Assembly: GCF_001735805.1 (NCBI RefSeq)
Contig: NZ_CP017248.1
Coordinates: 1,426,001-1,490,000 of the forward strand
Direction of reading: 5' to 3'
DNA: 64,000 bases
Origin: Streptomyces fodineus
Lineage (GTDB): Bacteria > Actinomycetota > Actinomycetes > Streptomycetales > Streptomycetaceae
In this document: positions 7,335 to 16,659 of the stretch, in pieces
Layout of the letters: the number at the start of each line of letters is the position of its first letter
Position numbering within the stretch: position 1 is the first letter of the stretch
Notes under the pieces: model-generated
What the model was told of the DNA's origin: nothing
The model's database searches: none
What the model saw: the letters and a program-made list of their open reading frames with translations, nothing else
Position numbers and translations under genes: made by a program

Positions 7335-8336
7335 ATGCGCAGCAAGCTCGTCCTGCACGCCGTCGACTCGCACACCGAGGGCATGCCGACCCGGGTGATC
7401 ACCGGCGGGATCGGCACCGTACCGGGTGCGACGATGAACGAGCGGCGGCTGTACTTCCGTGAACACCGCGACCCCGTCAAGCGGTTGCTGATGAACGAGC
7501 CGCGCGGTCACTCCGCGATGAGCGGCGCGATCCTCCAGCCGCCGACCCGGCCCGACTGCGACTGGGGCGTCATCTACATCGAGGTCTCCGGGTATCTGCC
7601 GATGTGCGGGCACGGCACCATCGGGGTCGCCACCGTGCTGGTCGAGACCGGCATGGTGGAGGTCGTGGAACCGGTGACCACCATCCGCCTCGACACCCCG
7701 GCGGGGCTCGTGGTCGCGGAGGTGGCGGTGGAGAACGGGGCCGCGCGGAACGTGACCCTGCGGAACGTGCCGTCGTTCGCCGCCGCCCTGGACCGCAAGA
7801 TCACCCTGCCCGGCGGTCGCACGGTCACCTACGACCTCGCCTATGGCGGCAACTTCTACGCGATCCTCCCGCTCGAGTCCTTCGGGCTGCCCTTCGACCG
7901 CGCCCGCAAGGACGACATCCTCGCGGCGGGCCTGTCCCTGATGGAGGCGATCAACGCCGAGGCCGAACCGGTGCACCCCGAGGACCCGTCCATCCACGGC
8001 TGCCACCACGTACACCTCTACGCGCCGGGCGCCACCGCACGGCACTCGCGGCACGCGATGGTCATCCACCCGGGCTGGTTCGACCGCTCCCCGTGCGGCA
8101 CGGGGACCAGCGCGCGCATGGCGCAACTGCATGCGCGCGGCGAACTGCCGTTGCACACCGAGTTCGTGAACGAGTCCTTCATCGGGACCCACTTCACCGG
8201 GCGGCTGCTGGGCACGACGGAGGTCGCGGGCCGCCCCGCGGTCCTGCCGAGCTTCACCGGCCGCGCCTGGATCACCGGCACCGCGCAGTATCTCCTGGAC
8301 CCCACCGATCCCTTCCCGGAGGGCTTCGTCCTCTAG
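7335..8336 (+). CDS. 4-hydroxyproline 2-epimerase (proline racemase family)
   Basis: A 333-aa enzyme converting trans-4-hydroxy-L-proline to cis-4-hydroxy-D-proline. Both catalytic cysteines are present: C91 in MCGHGTIG and C254 in DRSPCGTGTSA, which separates it from the dehydratase branch where the first is Ser. The DSHTEG and NEPRGH motifs also fit the family. AAGGAG lies upstream of the ATG. It supplies substrate for the dehydrogenase encoded at 3487-6336. The stop codon lies inside a 12-bp tandem repeat. Confidence 0.88.
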   Translation: MRSKLVLHAVDSHTEGMPTRVITGGIGTVPGATMNERRLYFREHRDPVKRLLMNEPRGHSAMSGAILQPPTRPDCDWGVIYIEVSGYLPMCGHGTIGVATVLVETGMVEVVEPVTTIRLDTPAGLVVAEVAVENGAARNVTLRNVPSFAAALDRKITLPGGRTVTYDLAYGGNFYAILPLESFGLPFDRARKDDILAAGLSLMEAINAEAEPVHPEDPSIHGCHHVHLYAPGATARHSRHAMVIHPGWFDRSPCGTGTSARMAQLHARGELPLHTEFVNESFIGTHFTGRLLGTTEVAGRPAVLPSFTGRAWITGTAQYLLDPTDPFPEGFVL

Positions 8337-8350
8337 ATCGTCCTCTAGAC
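8327..8350 (+). repeat. 12-bp tandem repeat at the epimerase stop codon
   Basis: CGTCCTCTAGAT (8327-8338) is followed directly by CGTCCTCTAGAC (8339-8350). The first copy holds the TAG stop; the second supplies the TAGACT -10 box of the GntR gene. Confidence 0.8.
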
Positions 8351-8351
8351 T
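8346..8351 (+). promoter_or_regulatory. -10 box TAGACT of the GntR gene
   Basis: TAGACT lies 6 nt before the GTG at 8358, so transcription would begin at the start codon (leaderless). No clear -35 hexamer. Confidence 0.4.
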
Positions 8352-8357
8352 CCTCTG

Positions 8358-9071
8358 GTGAGGCGTGACATGGCACAGGACACGAGTGGCACGGAGATGC
8401 CCGTGCTCCCCCGGCTGGGCGGCCGGCGCAGCAGTTACCGCGAGCGGGTCGCCGACGCGCTGCGCGCCGCGCTGATCGCGGGCGAGCTGCGGCCGGGCGA
8501 GGTCTACTCCGCGCCCTCGCTCGCCGCCCGCTTCGGCGTCTCCGCGACGCCGGTGCGGGAAGCGATGCTGGACCTGGCCAAGGAGGGCCTGGTCGACACC
8601 GTGCCGAACAAGGGCTTCCGGGTCACCGCGGTCTCCGACCGGCAGCTGGACGAGTACACGCACATCCGCGCGCTCATCGAGATCCCCACCGTGGTCGACC
8701 TGGCCCGCACCGCCGACGGCATCTCCCTGGAGGCACTGCGCCCTGCGGCCCGGGAGATCGTCACCGCGGCGGTCGCGGGCGACCTGATCGCCTATGTCGA
8801 GGCCGACACCCGCTTCCACCTCGGGCTGCTCGCTCTCGCGGGCAACGCCCACCTGGTCGAGGTGGTCGCCGACCTGCGCAAACGCTCCCGCCTCTACGGC
8901 CTGACGGCCCTGGTGGAGGCCGGCCGCCTGCTCGCCTCCGCCGAGGAACACCTGGAACTCCTCGACGCCCTGCTGGAACGGGACGAGCAGGCCGTACACG
9001 CGATCATGACCCGGCATCTGGGGCATGTGCGCAGTCTGTGGGCGAGCGGCGAGACCGACCGCGGGGCCTAG
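8358..9071 (+). CDS. GntR-family regulator, FCD type, of hydroxyproline use
   Basis: A 237-aa DNA-binding repressor. The N-terminal winged helix-turn-helix (about residues 30-90) contains SLAARFGVSATPVREAMLDLAKEGLVDTVPNKGFRV; the C-terminal FCD effector domain has DTRFHLGLLALAGN and MTRHLGHVRSL, whose histidines and Asp normally hold a metal. It probably represses the upstream operon through the TGT-N-ACA palindromes and is relieved by a pathway intermediate. GTG at 8358 is favoured by the leaderless -10; ATG at 8370 is an alternative. Confidence 0.85.
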   Translation: MRRDMAQDTSGTEMPVLPRLGGRRSSYRERVADALRAALIAGELRPGEVYSAPSLAARFGVSATPVREAMLDLAKEGLVDTVPNKGFRVTAVSDRQLDEYTHIRALIEIPTVVDLARTADGISLEALRPAAREIVTAAVAGDLIAYVEADTRFHLGLLALAGNAHLVEVVADLRKRSRLYGLTALVEAGRLLASAEEHLELLDALLERDEQAVHAIMTRHLGHVRSLWASGETDRGA

Positions 9072-9256
9072 CGCCGTCCCGCGTCCGAGCCGCTGGATAT
9101 TTCACTGCGCAAAGGTCACTCAAGCGCACTTTTTTCACGATCAGCAGGGGCGGACGACACAAGAAACGGCGATTTTGCGGCGGGTGGGCACTTCCCCGAC
9201 CATGGGCTCCGTCCCGGCGATCCTGGGACATCTGTTCGATGAGAGGTCCATCCCCC

Positions 9257-10666
9257 ATGCACGTCACCGGAACCGTCCCGCCGTCGGCTCCGGCCCCCAC
9301 CGAGGCCCACGAGGTTCCCGCAGAGGGCACGCACAGCACCGCCGGCCAGCACGCCCGCCGTTTCGGTCTACCGGTCGCGACCGCGCTGGTCATGGGCAAC
9401 ATCATCGGCGGCGGCATCTTCCTGCTCCCCGCCTCCATCGCCCCGTACGGCTGGGTCAGCCTGATCGCCTTCGGCGTGCTGACCGTCGGCGCGATCGCCC
9501 TGGCGCTGGTCTTCGGCCGGCTCGCCGCGCGCGACCCCCGTACCGGCGGCCCCTATGTCTACACCCGCGAGGCCTTCGGTGACTTCGCCGGGTTCCTCGC
9601 CGCATGGGCGTACTGGATCACCACCTGGGTGTCGAACGCGGCGCTCGCCGTCGCCGCCGTCGGCTACCTGGACGTGCTGATCCCGGTCAACCACCACAAG
9701 TGGACCGCCTGCCTGGCGGCCCTCGCCCTGCAGTGGCTGCCGGCTCTCGCGAACTTCGCCGGCACCCGGTACGTCGGCGCGGTCCAACTGGTGTCGACGG
9801 TGCTGAAGTTCGTGCCGCTGCTGCTCGTCGCGGTCGGCGGCCTGTTCTTCTTCGACCCCTCCCGGCTCGGGCCGTTCAACGCGAGCGGGCACAGCGCGAT
9901 CGGTGCCGTCTCCGCCTCCGCCGCCCTGCTGCTGTTCTCCTACCTCGGGGTGGAGTCCGCCGCCGTGAGCGCCGGCGAGGTCAGGGACGCCCGCCGTAAC
10001 GTGGGGCGGGCCACCGTCATCGGTACCGCGGGCGCCGCGCTGGTCTATCTGCTGGGCACGCTGTCCGTCTTCGGCACGGTCGCGCACGACCGGCTGGTGG
10101 CCTCCACGGCGCCCTTCTCCGACGCCGTGAACACGATGTTCGGCGGCGGCTGGGGCGGTACGGCGGTGGCGCTCGCGGCGCTGGTGTCGATGACCGGCTG
10201 CCTCAACGGCTGGACCCTGCTGAGCGCGCAGACCCCGTACGCCGCCGCGAAGGACGGTCTCTTCCCGGCGGCCTTCGCCCGCCGCCGCCGGGGCGTGCCG
10301 ACGGTCGGCGTCGGCGTCACGGTCGTGCTGTCCTCGCTGCTCACGGCGTACAACTACCTGTCGGGCTCGGCGAAGGTCTTCGACGTCCTGGTCCTCGTCA
10401 CCACGTTCACCGCGACCGTGCCGTACCTGCTGGCGACGGCGGCGCAGCTCTTCCACCTGGTCTCCGGCAGGTCGGTGGACCGGGCACGGCTGGTGCGGGA
10501 CTCGGTGATCACCGCGATCGCGGCCGCCTTCTCCGTCTGGCTGATGGCGGGCGCCGGCTACGCGGCGGTGTACCAGGGCGTGCTGTTCCTGTTCGTCGGG
10601 GTCCTGGTCTACGCGGTGATGGCGGCGCGGCGGCAGCGGAGGACCGCGGAGACCGGCACCCCGTAA
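9257..10666 (+). CDS. APC-superfamily amino-acid permease
   Basis: A 469-aa integral membrane transporter with about 12 hydrophobic segments. TM1 carries the unwound GNIIGGGIFLLPAS motif typical of AdiC/ArcD-like amino acid or polyamine carriers. Start ATG chosen from GAGAGG 9 nt upstream; the frame is open further upstream but without protein character. Directly downstream of the hydroxyproline regulator, it is the probable hydroxyproline or proline importer; a different amino acid cannot be excluded. The 185 bp before it is AT-richer than the surroundings and likely holds its own promoter. Confidence 0.8.
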   Translation: MHVTGTVPPSAPAPTEAHEVPAEGTHSTAGQHARRFGLPVATALVMGNIIGGGIFLLPASIAPYGWVSLIAFGVLTVGAIALALVFGRLAARDPRTGGPYVYTREAFGDFAGFLAAWAYWITTWVSNAALAVAAVGYLDVLIPVNHHKWTACLAALALQWLPALANFAGTRYVGAVQLVSTVLKFVPLLLVAVGGLFFFDPSRLGPFNASGHSAIGAVSASAALLLFSYLGVESAAVSAGEVRDARRNVGRATVIGTAGAALVYLLGTLSVFGTVAHDRLVASTAPFSDAVNTMFGGGWGGTAVALAALVSMTGCLNGWTLLSAQTPYAAAKDGLFPAAFARRRRGVPTVGVGVTVVLSSLLTAYNYLSGSAKVFDVLVLVTTFTATVPYLLATAAQLFHLVSGRSVDRARLVRDSVITAIAAAFSVWLMAGAGYAAVYQGVLFLFVGVLVYAVMAARRQRRTAETGTP

Positions 10667-10750
10667 ATCGCTCGCCGCTCACGGTGCCCCGGCGGGATGA
10701 TGCCCGGCGGCGGTCGCGCGACCGACGCGCCGCCCGGGAGGGGAACCGTG

Positions 10751-12298
10751 ATGACGACCGCAGGGTCCGGACCCACCGGCTTCGAGCCCGAGGTGCGCAC
10801 GGCGGCCGGGGTGCTGCGCGGCCGTACGGAGGAGGGTGTGGCGGTCTTCCGTGGCGTTCCGTTCGCCGAACCGCCGGTGGGTTCGCTCCGTTTCACGGCG
10901 CCCCGGCCGGCCGGTGGCTGGGACGGGGTGCGCGAGGCCGTGTCGTACGGCCCTCCGCCGCCGCAGGCCGGGTACTTCGGCATGGACGCGATGGCGCGGA
11001 ACGCGGGCACCGACTGGCTGACGGTCAACGTCTGGTCGCCCGATCCGTCCCCCTCAGCGGCGCTGCCCGTCCTGGTGTGGGTCCAGGGCGGCGCGTACGG
11101 CATCGGCACCTCAGGGCTGCCCGAGTACGACGGGGCCCGGCTCGCGCGGGAGGGCGGCCTGGTCCTGGTGACGTTCAACTACCGTGTGGGCATGGAGGGT
11201 TTCGCCCATGTCGGCGGAGCTCCCGCCAACCGGGGTCTGCTCGATCAGGTGGCGGCACTGGAGTGGGTGCGCGACAGCATCGGAGCCTTCGGGGGCGATC
11301 CGGGCCGGGTCACGGTCTTCGGCCAGTCGGCGGGGGCCGGGTCGATCGCCGCGCTCCTGGCCATGCCGCGCGCGGCGGGACTCTTCCGCCGGGCGATCGC
11401 GCAGAGCGTCCCGGGGACGTTCTTCTCCCCGGAGCTCGCCGCCGACATCGCCGCCGCCGTGGCCGCCGAGCTGGGGCTGCGGCCCACCGTGGCCGAACTG
11501 TCGGCGGTGTCACCGCAGCGGCTGGCCGCCGCGGGGGACGCGGTCGCCGCCAAGTCGCCCTCTTTCGACGGGCGTTGGGGGCAGCCGGCGCTCCGGTCGA
11601 TCCCGTTCTCGCCCGTCGTCGACGGTGACGTCCTGCCGGTCACTCCGTGGCAGGCCCTGGCCGGTGGCGCCGGCCGGGACATCGACCTCGTCGTCGGCCA
11701 CACCCGCGAGGAACAGCGGCTGTTCACCGCGCTGGAGGGAGCTCTCGGCCAGGTGACCGAGGAGCAGGCCGCGACCGCGCTGGAGGTCTTCGCCCCGGGA
11801 CCGGACGGCGCCCACCGCTACCGCGCCGGCTTCCCGGCCGCCGGACCGGAAGAGCTGTACGAACTGGTCCACTCCGACTGGCTGTTCCGCATGCCGAGCC
11901 TCCATCTCGCCGACGCCCAGATCAGCGGCGGCGGACGTGCCCACATGTACGAACTGACCTGGCCCGCGCCCGGGATGGGCGGTGTCCTCGGCGCCTGCCA
12001 CGGCCTCGACGTGCCGCTGGTGTTCGGCAACCTCCGCAGCGGGCAGCCCGCCGCGCTGATCGGCGAGCGCCCCTCCCCCGCCGCGGAGGAGGTGTCCGCG
12101 TCGTTGCGCACCGCGTGGTCGGCCTTCGCCGCACACGGCGACCCCGGCTGGCCGGCCTACGACAGGGAGCGGCGCCTCACCCGGATCTTCGGCGAACAGC
12201 CGTCGGTGACGCCCTACCCGGAGGAGACCTCCCGGCTGCTCTGGCAGGACCACCTCTTTCCGGCGCTGCCGCTGCTCGGTCAGGAGACGATGCGGTAG
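10751..12298 (+). CDS. Type-B carboxylesterase
   Basis: A 515-aa alpha/beta-hydrolase of the carboxylesterase/para-nitrobenzyl esterase family. The N-terminal FRGVPFAEPPVGSLRF, oxyanion segment VWVQGGAYGIGTSG, the nucleophile elbow FGQSAGAGS and a late GACHGLDVPLVFG histidine complete the picture. It hydrolyses carboxylic esters; the natural substrate is unknown. GGGAGGGG lies 6 nt before the ATG at 10751 (GTG at 10748 also possible). It overlaps the convergent regulator gene by 19 bp at the 3' end. Confidence 0.85.
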   Translation: MTTAGSGPTGFEPEVRTAAGVLRGRTEEGVAVFRGVPFAEPPVGSLRFTAPRPAGGWDGVREAVSYGPPPPQAGYFGMDAMARNAGTDWLTVNVWSPDPSPSAALPVLVWVQGGAYGIGTSGLPEYDGARLAREGGLVLVTFNYRVGMEGFAHVGGAPANRGLLDQVAALEWVRDSIGAFGGDPGRVTVFGQSAGAGSIAALLAMPRAAGLFRRAIAQSVPGTFFSPELAADIAAAVAAELGLRPTVAELSAVSPQRLAAAGDAVAAKSPSFDGRWGQPALRSIPFSPVVDGDVLPVTPWQALAGGAGRDIDLVVGHTREEQRLFTALEGALGQVTEEQAATALEVFAPGPDGAHRYRAGFPAAGPEELYELVHSDWLFRMPSLHLADAQISGGGRAHMYELTWPAPGMGGVLGACHGLDVPLVFGNLRSGQPAALIGERPSPAAEEVSASLRTAWSAFAAHGDPGWPAYDRERRLTRIFGEQPSVTPYPEETSRLLWQDHLFPALPLLGQETMR

Positions 12299-12969
12299 AG
12301 GTGCTCCGGACGCCCGGCCGCGCCGTAGCGGAGCTCCAGGCGGACCATGCCCTCCTTGACCAGGTAGGACAGATAGCGCTGGGCCGTGGCGCGGGAGACG
12401 CCGGTGAGTTCGGCCGCCTCCGCCGCCGACACCGGGCCGCTCGCGGCGCGCAGCGCCTGGTGGACCAGGGTCAGGGTGGGCGCCGAGTGCCCCTTGGCCG
12501 GCACCCGCGGCACGGCGGGCGGCCGGGCGGCGCTGAACAGGGCGTCCACATCGGCCTGATCGGTCTCGGCGGCCGGGCCGAGCACCTCCACGCGGTGCTG
12601 GAGCTCCCGGTAGGCGGTGAGCCGCTCGCACAGGTCGGGCGAGCCGAACGGCTTGACCAGGTAGCCCACGGCACCGAGCTTCATGGCGGTGCGCACCGAC
12701 TCGATGTCCCGGTCCGCGGTGATCATCAGGGCGTCGGGCCGGGCACCGCCCTCGTCCCCCGTGAGCCGGCGCAGCACGTCGAGCCCGCTGCCGTCGGGCA
12801 GGAAGATGTCGAGCAGCAGCAGGTCGGGGCGCAGGGTGCGGACCGCCTCCAGCGCCTCGGCGACGCTCGCCGCCTCGCCGACCACGTCGAAACCCGGGAC
12901 GCGGCTCACGTACTCGCTGTGGATGTGGCTCACCCGGAAGTCGTCGTCCACGACCAGGGTCCGGATCAT
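12280..12969 (-). CDS. CitB/DcuR-type response regulator
   Basis: A 229-aa two-component regulator. The receiver domain shows the acidic pocket VVDDD, the phosphorylated Asp in LLLLDIFLPDGSG (about residue 54) and the conserved Lys in GYLVKPF. The C-terminal helix-turn-helix includes SAAEAAELTGVSRATAQRYLSYLVKEGMV, as in CitB/DcuR regulators. Its ATG overlaps the kinase stop by one base (TGATG), so it is translated with the kinase. The likely target is the divergent ABC importer at 14871-17745. Confidence 0.88.
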   Translation of the reverse strand: MIRTLVVDDDFRVSHIHSEYVSRVPGFDVVGEAASVAEALEAVRTLRPDLLLLDIFLPDGSGLDVLRRLTGDEGGARPDALMITADRDIESVRTAMKLGAVGYLVKPFGSPDLCERLTAYRELQHRVEVLGPAAETDQADVDALFSAARPPAVPRVPAKGHSAPTLTLVHQALRAASGPVSAAEAAELTGVSRATAQRYLSYLVKEGMVRLELRYGAAGRPEHLYRIVS

Positions 12970-14633
12970 CAGCGCTCGCCTCCCACCGGCAACGCCGTGG
13001 TGAACAGTGCGCCCCGCGGCGCCGAGGCCGTCTCGGGCAGGGGCAGTACGACCGTGAAGACCGCGCCGGGTCCCTCGCTGACCGTGATGGTGCCGCCGTG
13101 CCGTTGCACCAGCCGGTGCACCAGGGCCAGTCCGAGGCCGCGCCGGGCGGTGCCCCGTTCCGGCCGGGTCGACCAGCCGTCCTCGAAGATCGACTCGACC
13201 GACTCAGGCGGGATCCCCGGGCCGGTGTCCGCGACCCGGACCCGCACCTCGTGGGAGCTCTCGGTCAGGGTGAGCCGTACCTCGCGGCCGCCCGCCGGGC
13301 GCGGACCCGTGCCGGCCGCGTCGACCGCGTTGTCCAGCAGGTTCCCGGCGATGGTCAGCAGCCGGTGCAGGTGCGGCGGGTCCTCGCCGAGGGCGGAGTC
13401 GTCGGTCAGCACGATCCGTACGCCGCGTTCGGTGGCGACGGTGGTCTTGGCCACGACCAGACCGACCATGAGGGAGTTGCCGATCCGCTTGCGCACGGAC
13501 TCGGTGAGCGCCTGGCCGGCGCCGGCCGCGCCGACGGCGAACTCGTAGGCGTCGTCGTACTCCCCGATGTCGAGCAGGCCGGCCAGGGTGTGCATGCGGT
13601 TGGTGAACTCGTGCTGCTGGGCCCGGAGCGCGTCGGTCAGGCCCCGCACGGAGTCCAGTTCGCGCAGCAGTCCGACCAGCTCGGTGCGGTCCCGTACGGT
13701 GACCACGGCGCCGAGTTCCCGGCCGTGCAGGGTGACCGGCATGCGGTTGACGACGAGGCAGTGCTCGTCGGTCAGGACGCTGACGTCAGTGCCGGTCAGG
13801 GTGCCGTCCAGGGCGCGGCGCAGCCGGCCGTCGGGCAGCACCTCCTCGACGGTCCTGCCGAGCGCGGTGCCGAGGCCGAGCAGCCGGCGTGCCTCGTCGT
13901 TCACGACGGTGATCCGGCCGTCGGGGTCGAAGGCGACGACGCCCTCGCGGATGCCGTGCAGCATCGCCTCGCGGTCCTGCAGCAGTCCGGCGATCTCCTC
14001 CAGCTCCAGCCCGAACGTGGTCCGCTTCAGCCGTCTGGCCAGCAGATACGCGGCCGCGGAACCGAGCGCGGTGGCGATCGCGGCGTACAGGCCGAAGGTG
14101 GGCAGCTCGCGCCACAGCTCGCTGAGCACATGCCGTTCCGGGATGCCCACCGACACCTCGCCGACCAGCTTGCCCGTCGGCCCGTACAGCGGGGCCTTGC
14201 CGTTGGCGGAGCGCCCGGTCGCGCCCTGGTCGGTGCCGACGTGCGTCCGCCCGTCCAGCACCACGATCGGCTCGGCCACCGGCGAGCCGACCAGCCGCGC
14301 CATGGGGTGCGAGTGGCGGACGCCGTGCAGGTCGATCACCACCACGTAGGACGCCCCCGACGCCCGCCGGATCCGCTCGGCGGCGCTCTGCACCACGGCA
14401 CCCCCGTCGCCGTACTCCATGGCCCGTCGGATCTGCGGGTCCGCGGCCGCGGTCTGCGCGATGCCCACGGCCCGTTGCTCGTAGGTGCGGTCGAGCGCGG
14501 AGCGCTGCGCGAAGGCGAACAGGACGAATCCGATGGCGCCCGTGAGCGCCAGGATGAGGAGCTGGCTGGCGAGGATCCGCGCGGAGAGTCTCCCTCTCCC
14601 GCCGCGCCCGATCCGCATACGGATGGGTGTCAC
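12969..14633 (-). CDS. CitA/DcuS-type sensor histidine kinase
   Basis: A 554-aa membrane kinase. A first membrane helix (about residues 22-42) and a second near residue 190 bracket an extracytoplasmic PAS-like sensor; a cytoplasmic PAS follows (GIREGVVAFDPDGRITVVNDEARRLL). The H-box ALRAQQHEFTNRMHTLAGLL is the CitA/DcuS version, and the ATPase domain shows NLLDNAVDAA, ADTGPGIPPE and GLGLALVHRL. This family senses small carboxylates outside the cell. It is divergent from the ABC importer genes across about 240 bp, so the pair probably controls uptake of its ligand. Confidence 0.88.
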   Translation of the reverse strand: MTPIRMRIGRGGRGRLSARILASQLLILALTGAIGFVLFAFAQRSALDRTYEQRAVGIAQTAAADPQIRRAMEYGDGGAVVQSAAERIRRASGASYVVVIDLHGVRHSHPMARLVGSPVAEPIVVLDGRTHVGTDQGATGRSANGKAPLYGPTGKLVGEVSVGIPERHVLSELWRELPTFGLYAAIATALGSAAAYLLARRLKRTTFGLELEEIAGLLQDREAMLHGIREGVVAFDPDGRITVVNDEARRLLGLGTALGRTVEEVLPDGRLRRALDGTLTGTDVSVLTDEHCLVVNRMPVTLHGRELGAVVTVRDRTELVGLLRELDSVRGLTDALRAQQHEFTNRMHTLAGLLDIGEYDDAYEFAVGAAGAGQALTESVRKRIGNSLMVGLVVAKTTVATERGVRIVLTDDSALGEDPPHLHRLLTIAGNLLDNAVDAAGTGPRPAGGREVRLTLTESSHEVRVRVADTGPGIPPESVESIFEDGWSTRPERGTARRGLGLALVHRLVQRHGGTITVSEGPGAVFTVVLPLPETASAPRGALFTTALPVGGER

Positions 14634-14870
14634 AGGTGCCTCTTCGCCTCTGTCCCGCGTGGTGCCGGGCCGGCCCGACGCCGGACCCGTGGTGGCGTGA
14701 TTGTGCCTGATGGCCGAAATCCTGCCCAGCCCCGTTTCACTGAGCAGAATGAGCAGAACCCCGGTTAACGCGGCTTTCGCGAGATACCTGGGAAACAGCG
14801 ACGTAACACCGGGTGGCCTCTAGCGTCTGCCTTCCTCGACCCCACGAGGTGTGGAAGGAGACGGCCTCAC

Positions 14871-15731
14871 ATGGCTTCGCGAAACGATGTCGCGACGAGC
14901 CCGATCGCCGGTGCAGCAGAGCGCGAGGACGCGCGCATCGAGATCTCCGGGCTCACCAAGCGATTCCTGACCCCTGCCGGTGAGGTGTTCACGGCGCTGC
15001 AAGGCGTTTCGTTCACCGTGGAGCCGGGCCAGTTCTGTGCGGTGGTCGGCCCCACCGGCTGCGGCAAGTCGACCACGCTCGGCATGGTGTCCGGGCTCGA
15101 CCGGCCCAGCGAGGGCTCGGTGAAGGTGGGCGGCCGGGAGGTGGACGGCGTCACCGACGGCGTCAGCTTCATGTTCCAGGCGGACGCGCTGCTGCCCTGG
15201 AAGACCGTCCTCGGCAATGTGCTCATGGGCCCGGTATTCCGCGGCGTCCCCAAGCAGCAGGCGCAGGCCTCGGCGCGCGACTGGCTGCGCCGGGTCGGCC
15301 TTTCCGGGTTCGAGGACCGCTACCCGCACCAGCTCTCCGGTGGGATGCGCAAGCGCGTGGCGATGGCCGCGGCGCTGATCAACGAACCCAAGATCCTGAT
15401 CATGGACGAGCCGTTCGGCGCCCTGGACGTGCAGACCAAGGCGATCATGTCGACCGAACTGCTGGACCTGTGGGAGCAGATCCGTCCGTCGGTCATCTTC
15501 ATCACCCACGACCTCGACGAGGCCGTGGCGCTCGCCGACCGGGTCGTGGTCATGACGTCCAGCCCCGGCTCGGTCAAGGCCGTTTTCGACATCGACCTGC
15601 CGCGCCCGCGCGGCTCGGTCCAGGAGATCCGCTACCAGCCCCGCTTCATCGAACTCCAGCACCAGATCTGGGACACGCTGCGCGAAGAGGTGGAGCGCGC
15701 CTACGCACGCACCGCAGGAGGAAAGGCATGA
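14871..15731 (+). CDS. ABC importer ATPase (SsuB/TauB/NrtD type)
   Basis: A 286-aa ATP-binding subunit: Walker A GPTGCGKST (about residue 64), Q-loop FMFQADALLPW, signature LSGGMRKRV, Walker B ILIMDEPFGALD and switch ITHDLDEAV. The Q-loop ADALLPW style is typical of nitrate/sulfonate/taurine-type importers. GGAAGGAG precedes the ATG. Its last 4 nt overlap the permease start (ATGA). Substrate not readable from sequence. Confidence 0.88.
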   Translation: MASRNDVATSPIAGAAEREDARIEISGLTKRFLTPAGEVFTALQGVSFTVEPGQFCAVVGPTGCGKSTTLGMVSGLDRPSEGSVKVGGREVDGVTDGVSFMFQADALLPWKTVLGNVLMGPVFRGVPKQQAQASARDWLRRVGLSGFEDRYPHQLSGGMRKRVAMAAALINEPKILIMDEPFGALDVQTKAIMSTELLDLWEQIRPSVIFITHDLDEAVALADRVVVMTSSPGSVKAVFDIDLPRPRGSVQEIRYQPRFIELQHQIWDTLREEVERAYARTAGGKA

Positions 15732-16606
15732 GCACGACGTCCACCGCTTCCGCCGTCCCGGTCGCCGACGGCGGGCACGCCTCGGCCGCGGCCGCCGCCA
15801 AACGGGCCGCACGACGCCGCGTCGCACTGGTGTGGGCGGGCCGCCTCGGCCTCGCCGCGTTCGTCCTCGGCGGCTGGCAGGCGTTCACCACCTGGGGCAT
15901 CGTCGACCCGTTCTTCTTCGGGCAGCCGTCCGGGATCTGGCAGCGGCTGATCGACCTCTTCCAGAACGGCACCGAGTTCGGGTCCTTCTACGCGAACATC
16001 TGGACCACCATCCAGGAGGCGCTCGTCGGCTTCGCCCTCGGTGCCGTCACCGGGGTCGTCTTCGGCGTCGCGCTGGGCCAGAGCCGCTATCTGTCGGACG
16101 TCCTCGGTCCCTACATCAAGATGGTGAACGCGATCCCGCGTATCGTCCTCGGCTCGATCTTCATCGTCGCCTTCGGCATCGGCGTCACCCCGAAGATCCT
16201 GCTCGCCGCCGTGCTGGTGTTCTTCATCGTCTTCTTCAACGCCTTCCAGGGCGTCCGCGAGGTCGACCGCAACATCCTCGCCAACGCCCGGGTGCTCGGC
16301 GCCTCCCAGCTGCAGATCATCCGGCATGTCGTCGTGCCGTCCGCGCTGACCTGGATCATCGCCAGCCTGCACAGCGCCTTCGGCTTCGCCATCGTCGGCG
16401 CGCTGGTCGGCGAGGTGCTCGGCTCGCAGAGTGGCCTCGGCCTCGTCATCAAGACCGCGCAGAACAACTTCGACCCCAACGGGGTGTTCGCCACGATGCT
16501 CGTCATCGCGGTGATCGTGCTCGGCGCGGAGTGGCTGATCGGCAAGCTCGAGCACCGGCTGCTCGCCTGGCGTCCGCCGGCCCCTTCCGAGGCCAACAGC
16601 CTCTGA
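15728..16606 (+). CDS. ABC importer permease (SsuC/TauC type)
   Basis: A 292-aa membrane protein with about six transmembrane segments; the EAA loop reads REVDRNILANARVLGASQLQIIRHVVVPSAL when traced from about residue 178. The start is the ATGA overlap with the ATPase gene. It partners the ATPase and the lipoprotein encoded next, forming an importer for a small organic anion or heteroaromatic compound. Confidence 0.88.
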   Translation: MSTTSTASAVPVADGGHASAAAAAKRAARRRVALVWAGRLGLAAFVLGGWQAFTTWGIVDPFFFGQPSGIWQRLIDLFQNGTEFGSFYANIWTTIQEALVGFALGAVTGVVFGVALGQSRYLSDVLGPYIKMVNAIPRIVLGSIFIVAFGIGVTPKILLAAVLVFFIVFFNAFQGVREVDRNILANARVLGASQLQIIRHVVVPSALTWIIASLHSAFGFAIVGALVGEVLGSQSGLGLVIKTAQNNFDPNGVFATMLVIAVIVLGAEWLIGKLEHRLLAWRPPAPSEANSL

Positions 16607-16659
16607 TCCCCCTCCACTTCCCCCCGCTTTTCGAACATCCCGACACCGAAAGAGCCGCC

